The translations under genes and the position numbers were made by a program. A model generated the notes under the pieces. It did no database searches. It saw nothing but the letters and a program-made list of their open reading frames with translations, and had not been told where the DNA came from. A stretch of 64,000 nt of DNA from Symsagittifera roscoffensis (Eukaryota > Xenacoelomorpha > Acoela > Convolutidae): positions 39,638,379 to 39,702,378 of the forward strand of contig NC_087067.1 of the NCBI RefSeq assembly GCF_963678635.1. Reading direction: 5' to 3'. Below, one piece after another: positions 32,691-46,278 of this stretch (the first letter of the stretch is position 1; every line of letters starts with the position of its first letter).

Positions 32691-34109
32691 AGAATGTTCC
32701 GACCATAGTCTTGAAAGTTACAACAAACATTTTTCAAAGTATTGTCATTTTTTGGCGTGGCAAGATTATGCTAAAAGGAGCTGAACAAAAACTTGGGCTA
32801 GTAATAATCGACAGTCCTACAAAATTAAACAAATTGAAGAAAGTATTTTAGAAAATTAACTAGAAAAACGAAAAAAAAAAATCAAAAAATCTTTTTTTGC
32901 AATTTTTTAAACTTTTGAAAAATTTCATTTCAAAAGGCGCTAAAAATTTAATGTTAACTAACGTTACTAAAGTGAAACCAAGTCTTTACGTTCTAAATTG
33001 AGATGTCTTGTAAGCTTTTAAGCAATCAAAATCAGACTACTCGCTCGCTTTATTCGGTTTAAATGAAACAAAAAATCAAAAGTTTCCAACCGGTTTTTCT
33101 CAACCCTAGTAAATTTGTTTTGGAAATTTTTAAATGTGGTTCGTATCGCAACTTTAGGGTCTTTAATATGTTATATCACGCAACCCAGTCTGGTCATTAT
33201 TTGTAGTAAACAGAACAAGAAAAATTAAAACAGACCTGAATACAAAGTTCTTCCCCATTTTCAATGGCCGGAACAAAAAAGTGAACATAGCAAATTAACT
33301 CAAACAAGTTCGATTTCGCGACTGCTAGAAACAAAAATTTCAAGAATCAGTTGCCTTAAAAATTAGTAAATTGCTCCTTGGATACCACTACTTTGTCAAG
33401 TTTTTCAAAAACTAATAACTATTCAAAAAGTTGACTTGAAGTTTATCCCGAGAACACAATGATTAAATTTGCGTTTAATTCCGAATAATTAGATCGAGCC
33501 GCTGGCCTGATTTTTAGCCGTTTTCAACTGTCGCCTATACAAATGCGTCAACAGAGAATTGTAATTTATGCACACTAAAAACACCAAATGGGTCCCAAAG
33601 ACTCGGTAATTACCAAACCAGCACGGCAAAAATTCAATGAAACATATACAGTTACTGCTGCTTGGCATCGCGATGAAAAACCTAGCCAGTAGACAGCAGG
33701 AAAAGAGTCAATGACCTCAACAAAACAGTAAAATTAAACAATATTATAATTTTACTTTTAAATTCACTGCTCCTTTTTTCAAAGAAAAAAAACATATGGC
33801 CTCAAAGCTCTTTGAATTTCAAGAACACACTGTAATTGAAACTTTTTGAATCAAACTAACTCAATTTGAGAAAACTAAAACATTAGGTAACATTTTAATT
33901 CCACTAAAAAACTGATAACTTAATTCCACTTTCGACACTAGAGGTCGATCACGTTTTTCGTGACCATGACACTTTTGTGGTTTGACAAAAGAGTTTGACT
34001 TTCTTTTACACAAAGGCGAAGCTGCGTTTTGCAAACACTAGCGAGAATGACAAAAAGTAATTATATAAAGCGCAATAAGATTTAGAAATAAACCTCGAAT
34101 TAGTAATAT

Positions 34110-34890
34110 TTCGGCTATGTCTTGGATTCGATCTATGACCAAAAGAGTATGAGTGTCACGCACTAACCACTCAGTCACAGAAGCTTACTAAAATAAAAAC
34201 ACTAGCCCAACTAAAGCGAGAACAGATGCTAAGAAACTTACAATACTACAGATCGTGATTAGAGCGAAAATGCCACGTCAACCCTTTCCACTTCAATGAA
34301 CACTATTATTTGCGCACTAGGTTGGAAAAAAGAAGGTTCATACTAATTATCCACGCTTGCATGCTGGCTAGTGTAATCAACAGGTTAATATGGAATAGCT
34401 TATAAACACACAACAACGTACTACACAAAAACGTAAAGCCACTAAGCGCCGCTGGCAAACACACTGCATGAATTCGCTCACATGCTTATAAAAAAAGAGT
34501 AATGAACATGATTTGGTTAAACTAATATAAGCTAATGCCCTTTCAAATTGCGAATTGCAAACTACACAATATCTATCTCAGCTCAATCAAAACGCATTCA
34601 ATGCCTGATATGTAAAAAACTTTTGTTGTAAAAGAGTAAAAATCACTAGCTTCGCGCTCTTGTGGTTCTGTTGTCCGCAGATTGCGAGCAATTTATAATT
34701 TAAATCAGTTGATTGTAAGTTCGATTCCCAAATAACGATATTTTAAAGCCTCAAGATTTTTCTGGGATTTGCTAACTTCTGCTTGATTTTCCGACAGTAA
34801 AATAGCAATTATTCGAAAATTGTCTGAAAATATTTTGTCTGAAAATGCTCATCATCCAAAAAGTTTTAGCACTGAGTTACATGCTCATAT
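34110..34890. repeat. ~0.8-kb repeat with tRNA-like ends, copy 2
   Basis: On the minus strand, 34112-34184 has tRNA length, with box A tgactgagtggttagtgc and box B agatcgaatcc, but its acceptor ends pair poorly. On the + strand near 34715, aagttcgattccc is a second box-B-like site. Paralogue of 31900-32690. The intervening 32701-34109 contains no recognised gene. Confidence 0.6.
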
Positions 34891-35336
34891 TCGACAAGGA
34901 TAGCCGATTACTGTGGAGGTAGCAGAATGTTCCGACCACAGTCTTAAAATAAACAACAAAATTAAATTTTTTTAAACTATTGTCGTTCTTTTTAAGGGGT
35001 GTGATTGTGATACCTGAAAAATTGTCTGCCGTTTGCTAATTAATGCTTGATTTTCCGAAAACTAAAACAGAAAATATTCAAAACTTGTCTGAAAAAAGTT
35101 CTGCTGAAAATTTTCATCATCCAAAGTTATTTAGCGCTGGGTTACATGCACAACAAGGATAGCCGGTTACTGTGCACTTCTTGTGTTGTATTGCATACTC
35201 ATTTCGTTTTTTTATGCATGGCAATTTCGTATTTGATGAGACTTGAGGATACCGTGATCAATAGAATAGAAAACCTCCAACTATTTTCAAAATTCAAACA
35301 ATAGTTAAAATTGTATTTGTTCTAACTTTAATTTAA

Positions 35337-35777
35337 CTAGCCATTTTCGACCAAAATTTTTAAATCAAAAGTTATTGTTCTTCTGAGCTCATATTTGGAA
35401 ATATATTTCACTTGTGATCTTTTTTCGTAAAGTTATGGGGGTTTAAAGATTGCAATTTTGTCCAATTTGGGACAATTTACGAAAAAAAATTTTCGAGCTA
35501 TTAGCGCGTAAGCGGAGATTTAATCCATCTTAGAAATCGTTCTAAATTGGTTGAAAGAACTTTATTTGCCATTATTGATTTGTTACAAGGAGCAAAATAC
35601 ATCTTTTTGTACTTTATATGGCGTAAGGGGGAGTATTTTCACAAAAGAATCTCTAATTTTAGAAAAAAAAATTTCATTTTGTTTCATTACATTTAATTTT
35701 TTAAAGTTATTACTACTCCAGAAACTTTGAAAGGCAGTGAGAACAACCCGGTTTCGTTTGATACGAGCAATCTTGCT
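35337..35777. repeat. Half of the palindromic element (right-arm orientation)
   Basis: Matches 56085-56520 in the same orientation: cgtaaagttatgggggtt, the block with gcgtaagcgga, aattgatttgttacaaggag and the terminal gatacgagca. A similar arm in the opposite orientation lies at 37790-38090. Confidence 0.75.
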
Positions 35778-37789
35778 AAAAAGGCTTTTCAAACTGATGT
35801 GGAAGTGTTCCGCTTGAGCAAACTTTGCAAACTAAAACAGATTTAAAATTTGTGACTGTCGAAGACATTGACAGAACATTTTCCTTTGGGGTGCTTTTTT
35901 CCACTCAAACGTAGACTACTAAGTTCGTCGTTTCTGGAGGATTGATTATTTTCTAAATACTATCATTATCATGGCCTCAGATATACTGGAAATGCATCAC
36001 AAAAAACGGATGCTATAAATTTCTTCAAATCAGCAATAGTTGGATCTGTTTTGAAATCTTATCAAACAACGCATTCAAAGCAAATTTCATCAGCTAATAA
36101 TTTTCATTTGAAACGAAAAACAAGTTTCCTTGTCCTTGTATGCACGAAAAAAATATGCCTTAAATACACAAAAATATCTGGTTTTCGTCCACAAATTGCC
36201 CGTTTTCACATTTTTGTTTTCAAAAAATTTGCGTTTTCAACGTAAATTCCACTTAATTTGTCAAAATCTATATTTTCGGCCAGAGAACTTTTATGGATCT
36301 TATCTAACTACTATTAAGCACGTCCATGGACTATTTTCACCAAACTGTGCTCTAGCATTTTCAATGTCGCCCACTATGTATATTCCATGTGATTTTTTTG
36401 TATGTGATGGGCCGATTTGGGAGAAGTAACGGTTAATATAATTTTTCTAAAATCCAATTGTTGTAAATTATAACTAATTTTTCGAAGTACAAACTTTTTC
36501 TGAGACGTTGAAGAATAACCGGAGTTTTCAGCGCTTAAACCTAAGAGAGCAGTTTTATTCCATTACGAGGTCAAACTAAGTATTTTGTGAACTGTAAGCG
36601 GATTCCGCAGCAAGGACGCTCCCTTTGTTCTTCTTTTGTTCTTCCATTCTCTCTGATTGGTCCGACAAAAATTGATCATAAATTTAAAAACATGTCTCTA
36701 GCATCAAACGACTATCCAGTGGACAGTTTGACCTTGTAATGTCAACTTTTTTTTCTAAACTGTTCTCACGGAGTTATCTTTAATCACTTCAAAGAAACTT
36801 TTTTGTTGAGTGATATTTCGAACCACATAATCCAACTGTTTAACGCCAGTTTTATAATCGCGTTGAGATGCTTAGTTTCTACACAAAGGTTGCGAACTGC
36901 AACTTGGAACATATCAGTTGGTTATAAACCACGTGAGTTGATTTTTCAGCAAAACTAAGCACTAATTGAAAACGTGCGTTTTTTCTAGAGCTTCGCATCA
37001 ACTAAAAATAGTTAAAACTGTCTCACATCTAAAAAAGACAACCTGTGTTGAGACAAAACACGTATTTGAAAAAAAAATTACCGAAAACTAGGTTGCAGAT
37101 TTTTTGTTAATGTTTAAGCGAGTTGTTGGTTTAAATTTTTTTAGAGCACGCAGCGCTTATTTCTGATCATTGTAGTGTTTTTGATAGTAAAACTATGAGT
37201 GATTAGATTTTTTTACAGATAAGGCTCGATGTTTTTGTTTTAAACAGTGTGATAAAGCAAAGTTTACAAGTACCTTTAACAATGCTTGTACACTGCTTAA
37301 GGGTCAAATAAATCAATGAACATTTCAACTGCCTTTCAAGGTCCAAGGGTTAAAAATGATCAAATGTACGTTTTTTTCAGGTTTTTCTTGTAAAATTTCC
37401 CCGCAAACAATTTATAAATAAAAATGATGTTATTAAAGTTTAGCAACGCTTTTTTTAGTTTCATAAAGCTCTCCGCATATCAAATCGCAACGCTGGTTTC
37501 AGCCGGCTTACTACCGCAGCTCACACATTAATCGAACAAAATTGGCAACTTTCCGCATCATATGTTTTCATCATATTAATTTGTATCAAAAACGAGCGCA
37601 GCAGAAATGATTTTTTAAGCATTGAAATCAGGGCGTCAAATCTTTTCAGACTGTAGAAAAAAATTCATCCGTGGCTATTATTACAATCATATTGTTTTAA
37701 TCCTTTCCTCGAATGTCGGAACAAATATATCGAATAGTTAAATGTAGCTGTTAGAATTAAAAACTTTTGAAGAAACTACAACAAAACTG
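35778..37789. other. Loop between opposed palindromic arms, nothing recognised
   Basis: Frames such as 36051-36245 and 36130-36429 have no domain or codon signal. A further short match to the family (ctgcctttcaaggtcc, about 37329) is present. Confidence 0.35.
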
Positions 37790-38090
37790 CTCGTATCACT
37801 GGAGAATCCCTGAAAGTTCCGACTGCCTTTTAAGGTCTATGGTGCTGTAATAACATGAAAAATATAATTTAGAAAAAATGATCCCCCAACATGTCATAAT
37901 CATACCACCACATTCAAAAATCATCAACCCTTATGCCATGTAAAAAACAAAATGATAGATTTTGCTTCTCGTAACAAATCAATTATGGCAAATAAGTTTC
38001 CTTCAATCTACTTAGAACGATTTTAAAGACAGATTAAATCTCAGCTGATAAGGTAATAGCGCGAAAAATATCGCGCGTAAATTGGGGGTT
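37790..38090. repeat. Half of the palindromic element (left-arm orientation)
   Basis: Matches 55607-55895: ctgctcgtatca at the end, then aaggtctatgg, tcccccaac and cgtaacaaatcaattatggc. With 35337-35777 it makes an inverted pair whose element termini face each other. Confidence 0.7.
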
Positions 38091-41000
38091 CGTACAGTAA
38101 ACCGATGTGCCAGTAAATTTCCAGAACAGTAAGCCGATTAACGTAATAATTACATCAATTGCTGAATTAAAGAATTAAAGAATAAATTTTTTCCTGAGCT
38201 GGATCGATAATGTTGAAAGTACGAGAATCTTGGAAGAACTATTGTATTTCATTATTTGATTCATTTTTTGTTTTGAGGAAAAAATGCCATTTTGTAACAA
38301 TCTGTTTTCAGATAAAGTGATTACGTAATTGAATCAAAAATTTTTGATTTGCTGATCTGGTCTGCCGAATTTCTGGTACATCTTTTTATTGACCTAGCTC
38401 CCGTTATCTGTCCCAAATTGACCAAAATATCAATCTTTAGCCGACATAATTTTAGACTGTGTTATTTTGTTGAGCGAAGCTCTTTTTTTGCGACTCAAGG
38501 CCGTTTTTGTGCGTCTAGAATTTTCACGTGGTACCACTATTGCAGCCAAATTTGGTCAGGTTGTGGTAGACCTGAATCTAGAGGTCAAGTGAGAGCTCGT
38601 CCTCACACTCTATCATTGCCATGGCATGGGATCGATTACACGATCGGACGATTCTAAATGGAACGCTTTACCACTATGCTGTGGCTTACCACTATATGTG
38701 GCTAGAATGCGTATTTGGGAGCACTGTAGGTTGCGATGAAAAACCTGTGTCATATTAGGGTGAACAAAATCAAACGGGAGAATTAAACGAAGATTTGATG
38801 GGTAGTCTTTCAAATCTTGAGAAACACACCACCTTTGCAGTTTTATTGTTGTTGAGAAGCAGTTTTAGACTTTAAAAAACTTCTGTGAAACAGTTTTGGA
38901 GCTTTGAATGTTTTTTTTGATGCATTCGATGATGTTTTTTTTTCAGGCAAATGGGAAAATACTGTAGAAAAATACTGTAGAAGTTATATTGATAAATCAC
39001 TAGCGCCTCCAAAAAAAATTTAGATGCTTTATCAATCTCCTAAGATCTGTCTAAGCTTTTTGTTGGCTGCTACAAACTTCAGCATCGTTTTGTTTTGTTT
39101 TGTTTTTCTCCGAATTTTTGCTTAGCACTTTTCTGTTTCTTGCGTGTTTGACTAGATGTCTTGAGCAAGATCTTTAAATAATTTGCTCAGTTGATCTTCT
39201 GATGGTTTTAGATTTTGACCAACTTTGCCTGATTGTGGTAACACTGGCTTAGGAGTGTATTGCATGGAAGTTTTTGTGGACCTGGACGACGTCCAAGCGC
39301 TTTCCTAAAAACAATTTGTCGCAGTGGCCAATTTGTCTCGGAGGATGATTTATCTAAAAAACGTTCGTTTTTATCCTAAAACAGTGTCATTTACTCGAGG
39401 CGTTTTGTAACTAATTTTCTAAGTAGCTATAATTTGTTCCTAAACTTTTACCGAAGTCAGATACGGTATCGAGTCAAAAAGGAAGCGGTAACAGACGTTG
39501 CTAGCAATTGATCACGTCTAACTGATCAGAGCAGCAAGCAGATGTGTTGATTTCTTAATCACTGTGTCAGAGAGCCCTTAGGGATAACTAACAAGATGGA
39601 TAATCAATTCAAAGCATACATCTCAATGACAAAGTTGGAGTCAGAATGCGATATAGATACGCCTTTTGGTTTGAAAACGTATTTCGGGACGACGCAATTT
39701 TGGAGAAGAGTGAACGGCAAAATCTTTTATGGTAGTTGCAATTCGCATAGATTTTGTTTCGTTTTGTTAATCTTGTATATTTCGTTGGTGCATAAGCCGT
39801 CTTCTTGTGACTGAAGGTCGCATCAATTATTTCAGACAAAAACTGTGCTCCAAAATGACAGTCAGAAGAGATACTGAGATAATGTGGAAGCATTTACAGA
39901 CTAGACTGTGCGATCCGGTCCTTACGATAACCACATCAGAACAATGAGCGCATTGGTTGATTTCTTTGACCAGATCGTCCGATTGCCACTGGGATTACAA
40001 ACGATTTAACTAATTATTTCATACGGGAGATCTCAACAACGCAGTTGGAGTACGATTTCCATAGAGACACGTACTTCGAGAAGCAAAAGCCTATTTCGTA
40101 TAAGGTATAAATGCGTATTTCGGGACGCAAAATTGCTGATGAATGAGCGGAATTTGGAAACAAGGGAGTAAAATTAAACTTTTGAGCGGCTTTAGGCCAG
40201 GACGTTAATTGAAATTTTTGCTTAAGACAACACCGGATAACTTCCAGGTAAGAAACTCGTTCACGTTGATTCACTCATTAGAAATAACGACGGGGCGAAC
40301 GCAATACTCATATCGCTTAACAAAAATTTAAAAATGAAACTGGTCTTATAGCACACTTTTAACGTTCTTTTTGCGTATTGCACCTTGAAGTTCTGATATG
40401 CGTATTGTACTACAGAGTTCAACCAAAACTTTCAAGCAGTGTCTCAAAAAATGATTTCGAAACCTTGCACGACCTGTGCGTTTTAGTTTTTTGGAGTGCA
40501 CTAGCTTAGCCTAGTTTGTCGGTTTGAAATCAGAGAACATCGGGTTGAAACTTACAGTAGAATCAATCAGTAGAATCAGTGAAAGATCAGTTTTTGAAAA
40601 ATTATATTTCAAAACTATTGGATTACGGGATCAATGCTCCTTGGACGACCCGAGGTTTGCTATATCTTCGGTAAAATTTTAGCTCTCGTGAAAACTTTGA
40701 AAATAATTGGTTTTCTAGCCAAAAATTTCACAGGTATCGGGTTAACCTTATGCCATTTTTTTATCAACACATCGCATAGTTTTTATCACAAGAAGCGCAC
40801 AATTTTAGGGAAACATAAGAAAAAATGAGAAAACCGTTGATTAGGTTGAGTTGTTCAATACTTCAACACCAAAATAGCTCAAACTCTAGTATTAGACGAA
40901 AAATAACCTAATTTGAACCGCAGAACTAGCATCCTTTCTTTGCGTTCACGGTTAGCGTAAGGAGATAAATAATGGTAAGCCGCAAACCACTCGAAATTGA

Positions 41001-42110
41001 ACTAAAACGAGATGTGTCGTTGTTCCGAATCTGATACATTCAAAATGAAATATGTTGCATGTGGCAACATAACTGACTCAGTTAAATTTGAAAATATTTA
41101 GTTGCCACTTACGCTTAAATGGGACAAAAAATAATGCGGGTTAATCAGCCCAATTTGAACTATTGAGCTTTTTTCCACCTCCCCCCCCCCCCCCCCACAC
41201 ATTTCAAAATTTCTGTTTTTTTTTGTTTTATAATGGATAAAACGGTGATTTAAGGCATGCGAAGAATAAATCTGTTCACAATTATTGGTTTTTTACCATA
41301 AAAATTTTTCATCGCATTGTGATAACGTTGAAAAAAAAATTAAAAGTTGAGTTTCAGATGTTGGGAGAAAGTGGAGAGCCAAGCTGGGCTTTTTGTTTTT
41401 GCGCTTGAGAGCCAAGTATTTGATTGACGTTAGAAGGCGGTGTTAACCATCAAGGCTTTACATTGGTACAATCTTATTATTTTCAATTTCCAACTCATCA
41501 GCAAATCCCTTTCTTCATAAAACTACTGGACAAAAAGTTACAACGTTTCATTTTTTCCGATGGCATAAGAAAGAAACTGCTGATGAACTTAATTGGAAAG
41601 AGTTAGTCGGGTGGATAATTCAAATAACTTATTGAAAGCTGAAATATCGTAACAAATTTTAGACTTGCGAAATCAAAAAAAAACTTGAGTTAATAGATTC
41701 CAAGGAATTATATGGCGCAGAATTTTGAAAACAAAAACATCGAAAGTTCTATGGTGCTTAAAACGACCAAAAAAACAATAAGAAGATTTTATGTTCAGCG
41801 TCAAAAAACGGTTGTATTGGTTTGGACGACAGTGACATTCAAATGTTTTCGGAGCTGATACCTGAGATTTGTCCAGAGACAACATACGTGCTTATGAGAA
41901 CCCTAGGCGTAATCGGAGTAGTTTCTCTTAAGATTTGTAGGAACCTTTTTAATGGCTAACTTCAATTAAAAGCGCAAAACTAGATAAAAAGCTGTTTTTT
42001 GACGCCAGGTCGTCATGTAGATGTTTCAATTCAGGGATTTGAAAATTAAAAATACCTATCTCAGCTGATCAAGGGAGCTTATCTTGCAAGATCTTGTAAG
42101 ATTTTAGTGA
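38091..42110. other. Gene-poor stretch, nothing recognised
   Basis: Contains a C run at about 41182-41197. Open frames up to about 102 codons (for example 38349-38657 and 39609-39893) have no recognisable domain, no homologous second copy in the window and no splice context. Confidence 0.4.
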
Positions 42111-42585
42111 ATATGGAAAATAGAAAGAGAACTAGATCGGCAGATAATTACAGACGATGACGCCTTCTGGCATAATGATCATTACATAACTGAGCTAAAA
42201 GTTGACCTAGAGCGAGGCGAACTTGAGAAGAGAGAACAGACTAACTTAAGAGTACTGGAATAGACTTATGAGGCCAAGACAGATGGCGAACACGAGTTCA
42301 CACTGCGGCGAGTGGACGCTTCGGCAGCGAATTTCATAAAGGAACCCAACTTTAAATCTGGTTGGATAGCGGAAGAGAAACCACTCAAAGTACACTCAAA
42401 TAATCTAGATGCACTACTATCGAAGGGGCCGTCGATAAGTACTTTTGTCCGGGGAGTGGGAAAAGGAATTATCAAATTTAATGACTGAAAAGCTAAACGA
42501 AGTGAGGGAATTGGGCGGGCTAGAGATAGAGACGGAGGATGCCGAACCGATTATAGACAGAACATCAAAACACCATCCGAAATAA
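42111..42585 (+). pseudogene. Unidentified coding relic, two overlapping frames
   Basis: A frame from 42111 to the TGA at 42486-42488 is open except for one TAG at 42261-42263. Its composition is protein-like and charged (ITDDDAFWHNDHYITELKVD, then EFTLRRVDASAANFIKEP). At 42481 an ATG in the next frame overlaps the stop and reads MTEKLNEVRELGGLEIETED to a TAA at 42583. Base composition is clearly richer in G/C than the flanking DNA. No family is recognised. It could be a small retroelement or captured-virus structural gene fragment, or an old cellular exon. Confidence 0.4.
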
Positions 42586-44611
42586 ACAAAGCAAAAGACT
42601 TTGCAAGACGGAACTTATATTGTAAGAATAATGAAAGAAGATGTAATCATGCAGGAAATTTCATCGGGGAGGCTATCCTGTAAGAGGGCCGTAATTTATT
42701 ATTTTTGCATTATATAATTTATGCATTTTATGTGTTCCAGTTTGCTGTGATTCAAACTGTCCTAGACACGCAAGAAAACTCAATTTTTTTTTGATTTTTG
42801 TTTTCTTTTTCTAATCTTTTTCCTCTTTCTTTTTTTCTTTGACTAAATTTTGTTCATATTCTATAAGAAATGGTTAGATGCCAGGATAATTTTAATCAAG
42901 AGCATTTGTGCAGCCGACTGGTAATCATTTTCTTTTAAGCGAGTCAACTGCAGGTTGACTTCCGGAAGTAGTTCATCTTTGTCTGTTGTTGAATGTTTTT
43001 TTGAATATTTGGATGTAATATCCCATGAAAGCGCCCCTTTTTTTTCAATTTTGTTTTCAGCATAAGTATGTTTTTTGTCTCAGGCCAGTGTAAAATTTGA
43101 TATAATCATAATTCAGGACTCACATATGTACATTGTTTCATTGATACTCTTAATTTTTTTGAGTGCTATTTTGTGAATGAAGTGCTTATTAGTTAAGAAA
43201 ACAAAAAATTAGTTTAATAAAAAACTTACTATGAAAACCCAAAAGAGCCAATTAAGCTCAAAATGTAGGGTTTTCTGATCACCAACGGAAAATTGTGTGT
43301 TTGATGTAGTGTGTGTTAACAAAAAAATTTGTAGTGTGTATTAACCCCTGTGTTTGTGACACACTACAGCGGTTGTTTGTGGTTTTCTGCATCTTGACGA
43401 AAAAAATAACTATTACGACAATCAAATTCAGCTAAATCTATGCAGCGGATTGATAGACTACAAAAGAAACTATAACAAAAACTGCAAGGTATAGTTTTGG
43501 AGAAAAACGTGTCGTTCTCTCATATTTCTCATAAACCAACAAAATATGAACAAAGCATTTTTTTCAGAGAGCCAATTAAGGTGTAATTTAATCCGCTGGT
43601 GCTCATTGTGTAAATAATTAATCATTATTCACTTGAAAATTGATTTCTTAAAAAAAAATAAGAAATTTTTTCTTACTGGCGTTCATTCACTCTTGAATTT
43701 GTTTTTCGCTGCATGAGTTTCGCTTTTTCTAAGTTCAGTTCATTTTGTTGTGAAAAGATTGCAAACTTCACTATCAAATAGCGAAAGTGTACAGGTCATG
43801 GAAAACATGATTGAACTGTAGTTTCGAGAGTATATTTTTTCTTGAGTTTTCACATCGGAATAAAACTTCGTTAATTGATCCAGTTTTCTCAATTTGAGGC
43901 AATTTTAAGACAAAGGTCGAGTCACGATACGTTTTTGTTCGAGCCACGATACGAAGCAGCGTTTTGGCTACTTTGACTTCATTAAGTGGAAAAATTGTTG
44001 AAAGCTCTGAAAACTTGCTCTCCGTTTGAAAAAAAATCGATTAAAAAAATTGACCACACAAAAATTTTTGGAACAGTTCATTTTTGCGAGCAAATAACCG
44101 AAGGTTGTAGGAATAAGTTTGTCAAAGCTGCTTTCCAAGTTTAACAAGATTTAGGATTTAAATAATTTAAATATCAAAAAAGTTCATGAAAGAAATTTTT
44201 TTCAAAAATTGACTTTAAAAAACGTTTTCAAGGTATATGCAGGCTAGAGCTGCTGACAACGTTGTTTTCGATCAATATTGCGGCTATGTGGCTTAGTGAG
44301 GATCTGCATTTTTTCTAGGTTTACCATCCAAACTTACTTGTTATCAAAATTCAGCGGTTTCAATTAATCCTCAAGAAGTCCATTACAATAACCGCAAAAG
44401 AAGCAAGGTGTGGCCAAACCAGAAAACTAGGAAGAACGAACTGAGCAAAAAAGAAAATATGCTATATCAGTTACATAAGCTATCAAAAAAACTTTTTATG
44501 AGCTATCAAAAGAAAACTATGCTGTTTTTTTGAGATTTTTAGCAATAAGTTGTCGATCAAAACTTAAAGAGATAAACGCCTTACATTAAAAAAAATTTCA
44601 CCACGTCGCGG
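42586..44611. other. Gene-free stretch, nothing recognised
   Basis: AT-rich, dense in stops on both strands, with no repeats shared with the rest of the window that I could find. Confidence 0.35.
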
Positions 44612-44710
44612 GCTGTGTGTATGTATGCGAAACTAAGATCGCTTCCTTCTGCCGCGAACGCTAATAGTTGTTTCCGCATGTAAAGCCGGTTTTTCCCCCA
44701 TAACCATACT
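44612..44710 (-). pseudogene. Trypsin-like gene remnant (N-terminal exon fragment)
   Basis: Matches the 5' part of the first exon at 47440-47534 and 48932-49026 (atcgcttccttctgcc, aaagccggtttttccccca). The rest of the exon and all later exons are missing here. Shared flanking sequence continues into the adjacent MITE, so this is the end of an older segmental copy. Confidence 0.65.
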
Positions 44711-44846
44711 TTAAAGTTCTTTTTGAAAAAAGTTATTTTTGAAGATTATCTTGCAATTGCTGTTAAAGAGATGCATCGTTCTTAAAAGGATCTTGCGATA
44801 TAACCTCCCTAGATTGACTAGGGTACGCATGTATTAATAGTTCGAC

Positions 44847-45212
44847 CAGGGGTGGATTTTTTTTGGGGGGGGGGGTGGTGGCGGACGCCTTCCTCCCTCA
44901 GGGATTCGAACCCCTGCCGACACGAAGGCCCCCCTTGGGTACTTATTAAGAAATCCATTTTCGGCCAACCAAACCTTAAAATATTCTAAAGACGCCTTCG
45001 GCGCCAATATATACGAAATTTAAGTGGGGAGCGGGCGTTGAAAAAAAAGCTATTTTTTGGTTAAAAGTCTTTGGTCAAAACAGAGACTAAACCGTGCTTA
45101 GGGAGAGCTCGAAAAATCAATTTGGTCGACCTAAAAAAAAAAGGTCGTCAAAATTTTGGAAAATTTTTTGAAAATCCGCCCCCCTCTCGAGAAAATCCTA
45201 GATCCAACCCTG
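44847..45212. mobile_element. hAT-type MITE, copy in the protease cluster
   Basis: Starts caggggtggat and ends atccaaccctg. The left flank agttcgac corresponds to the target site of the copies at 47695 and 49187, but the right flank is different (catatata), so recombination has replaced the right side. Confidence 0.75.
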
Positions 45213-45869
45213 CATATATAATAACTGTCGTTATTAAATGATTCATAATAATAGATAAATAATTGAAATACATGACATCACTAGAATTATGATTTTTAGG
45301 TGATTTAAACTTGAGAAGCAACATTCGATCACTTTGCCGAAAAGTTCTCGTAGATGAGCAAACCGATTTCTTCGAAACTATTTCTGGCTCTTGATCTGGA
45401 CTTGCGAAAATACATAAAAACCCAGGAATTACATGAGCTCTATAAATTTTCGATTCTGAAGGAGCCGTATTTAATGAACTTAATGGTTCGAAATGGAAAA
45501 TTTTGTCTCTCCAATGCGTATGATGCAATCTTCACAGTTTCTACTGCTTATGAGTTCTTCTGTCTGGATTCCTTGAGCGCATGTTGCCAAAATTCTTCTC
45601 AAGGTCAGATAAAAGCTGTTTCTCTAATGTCAGCCCATTTGCAATTTTTCTTTTTTTTGAAGAACCCTGAAAAAGGTGATTTGTTTCGAAACATTTAACT
45701 TAATTTTTCAGGCATGATGTGACTCGATAAAAACACTGCTCATTCTTTCTAATATTACCACTGAAAATTTGAGTGCACTATTGAATGGTTCACTTTTTAC
45801 AAACCGACTATGCTTCTGTACCCATGGATCATTCTGCGGCAATTCTGCTCTCAATCTGAATAAAACTTG

Positions 45870-46145
45870 GGTACTTATTAGGAAATCCATTTTCGGCCAA
45901 CCAACCCTTAAAATATTCTAAAGGCGCCTTCGGCGACTATATATACGAAATTTAATTGGGGAGCGCGCGTTGAAAAAAAAGCTATTTTTTGGTCAAAATT
46001 TTTTGGTCAAAACAGACACTAAACCGTGCTTAGGGAGAGCTCGAAAGATCATTTCGGTCGACCTAAAAAAGGTTGACAAAGTTTCCGAATTTTTTTTTGA
46101 AAATCCGCCCCCCCCCCCTTCGAGAAAATTCTAGATCCGTCCCTG
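45870..46145. mobile_element. hAT-type MITE, 5'-truncated copy
   Basis: Matches 44934-45212 and the 3' part of 47695-48056. It ends gatccgtccctg followed by aattcggc, the degenerate target duplication of this locus. The segment 45213-45869 between the two MITE copies carries no recognised gene. Confidence 0.7.
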
Positions 46146-46278
46146 AATTCGGCTACTTTATTCAGAAGCTGGTTGAAAAAATTTAAAAGCCATTGTTAAT
46201 TCGATTTACTTAAAATTATAGTTTGTACTTCACTCTTGGGAACAAAAATCTTACTGTATAATTTGAGTTACTAGAAAA

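Noticed and set aside
34112-34184. A genuine tRNA gene
   Set aside because: A and B boxes fit, but the acceptor strands pair poorly and the sequence sits inside a dispersed repeat, so it is SINE-like.
36130-36429. 99-codon + strand frame as a gene
   Set aside because: Aromatic-rich low-complexity translation, no domain, located in the loop between repeat arms.
38349-38657. 102-codon + strand frame as a gene
   Set aside because: No recognisable domain, splice context or second copy.
45148-45698. Open frames on both strands (126 and 114 codons) next to the MITE
   Set aside because: The minus-strand frame runs into MITE sequence, and the + strand frame has no family signature. Treated as chance.
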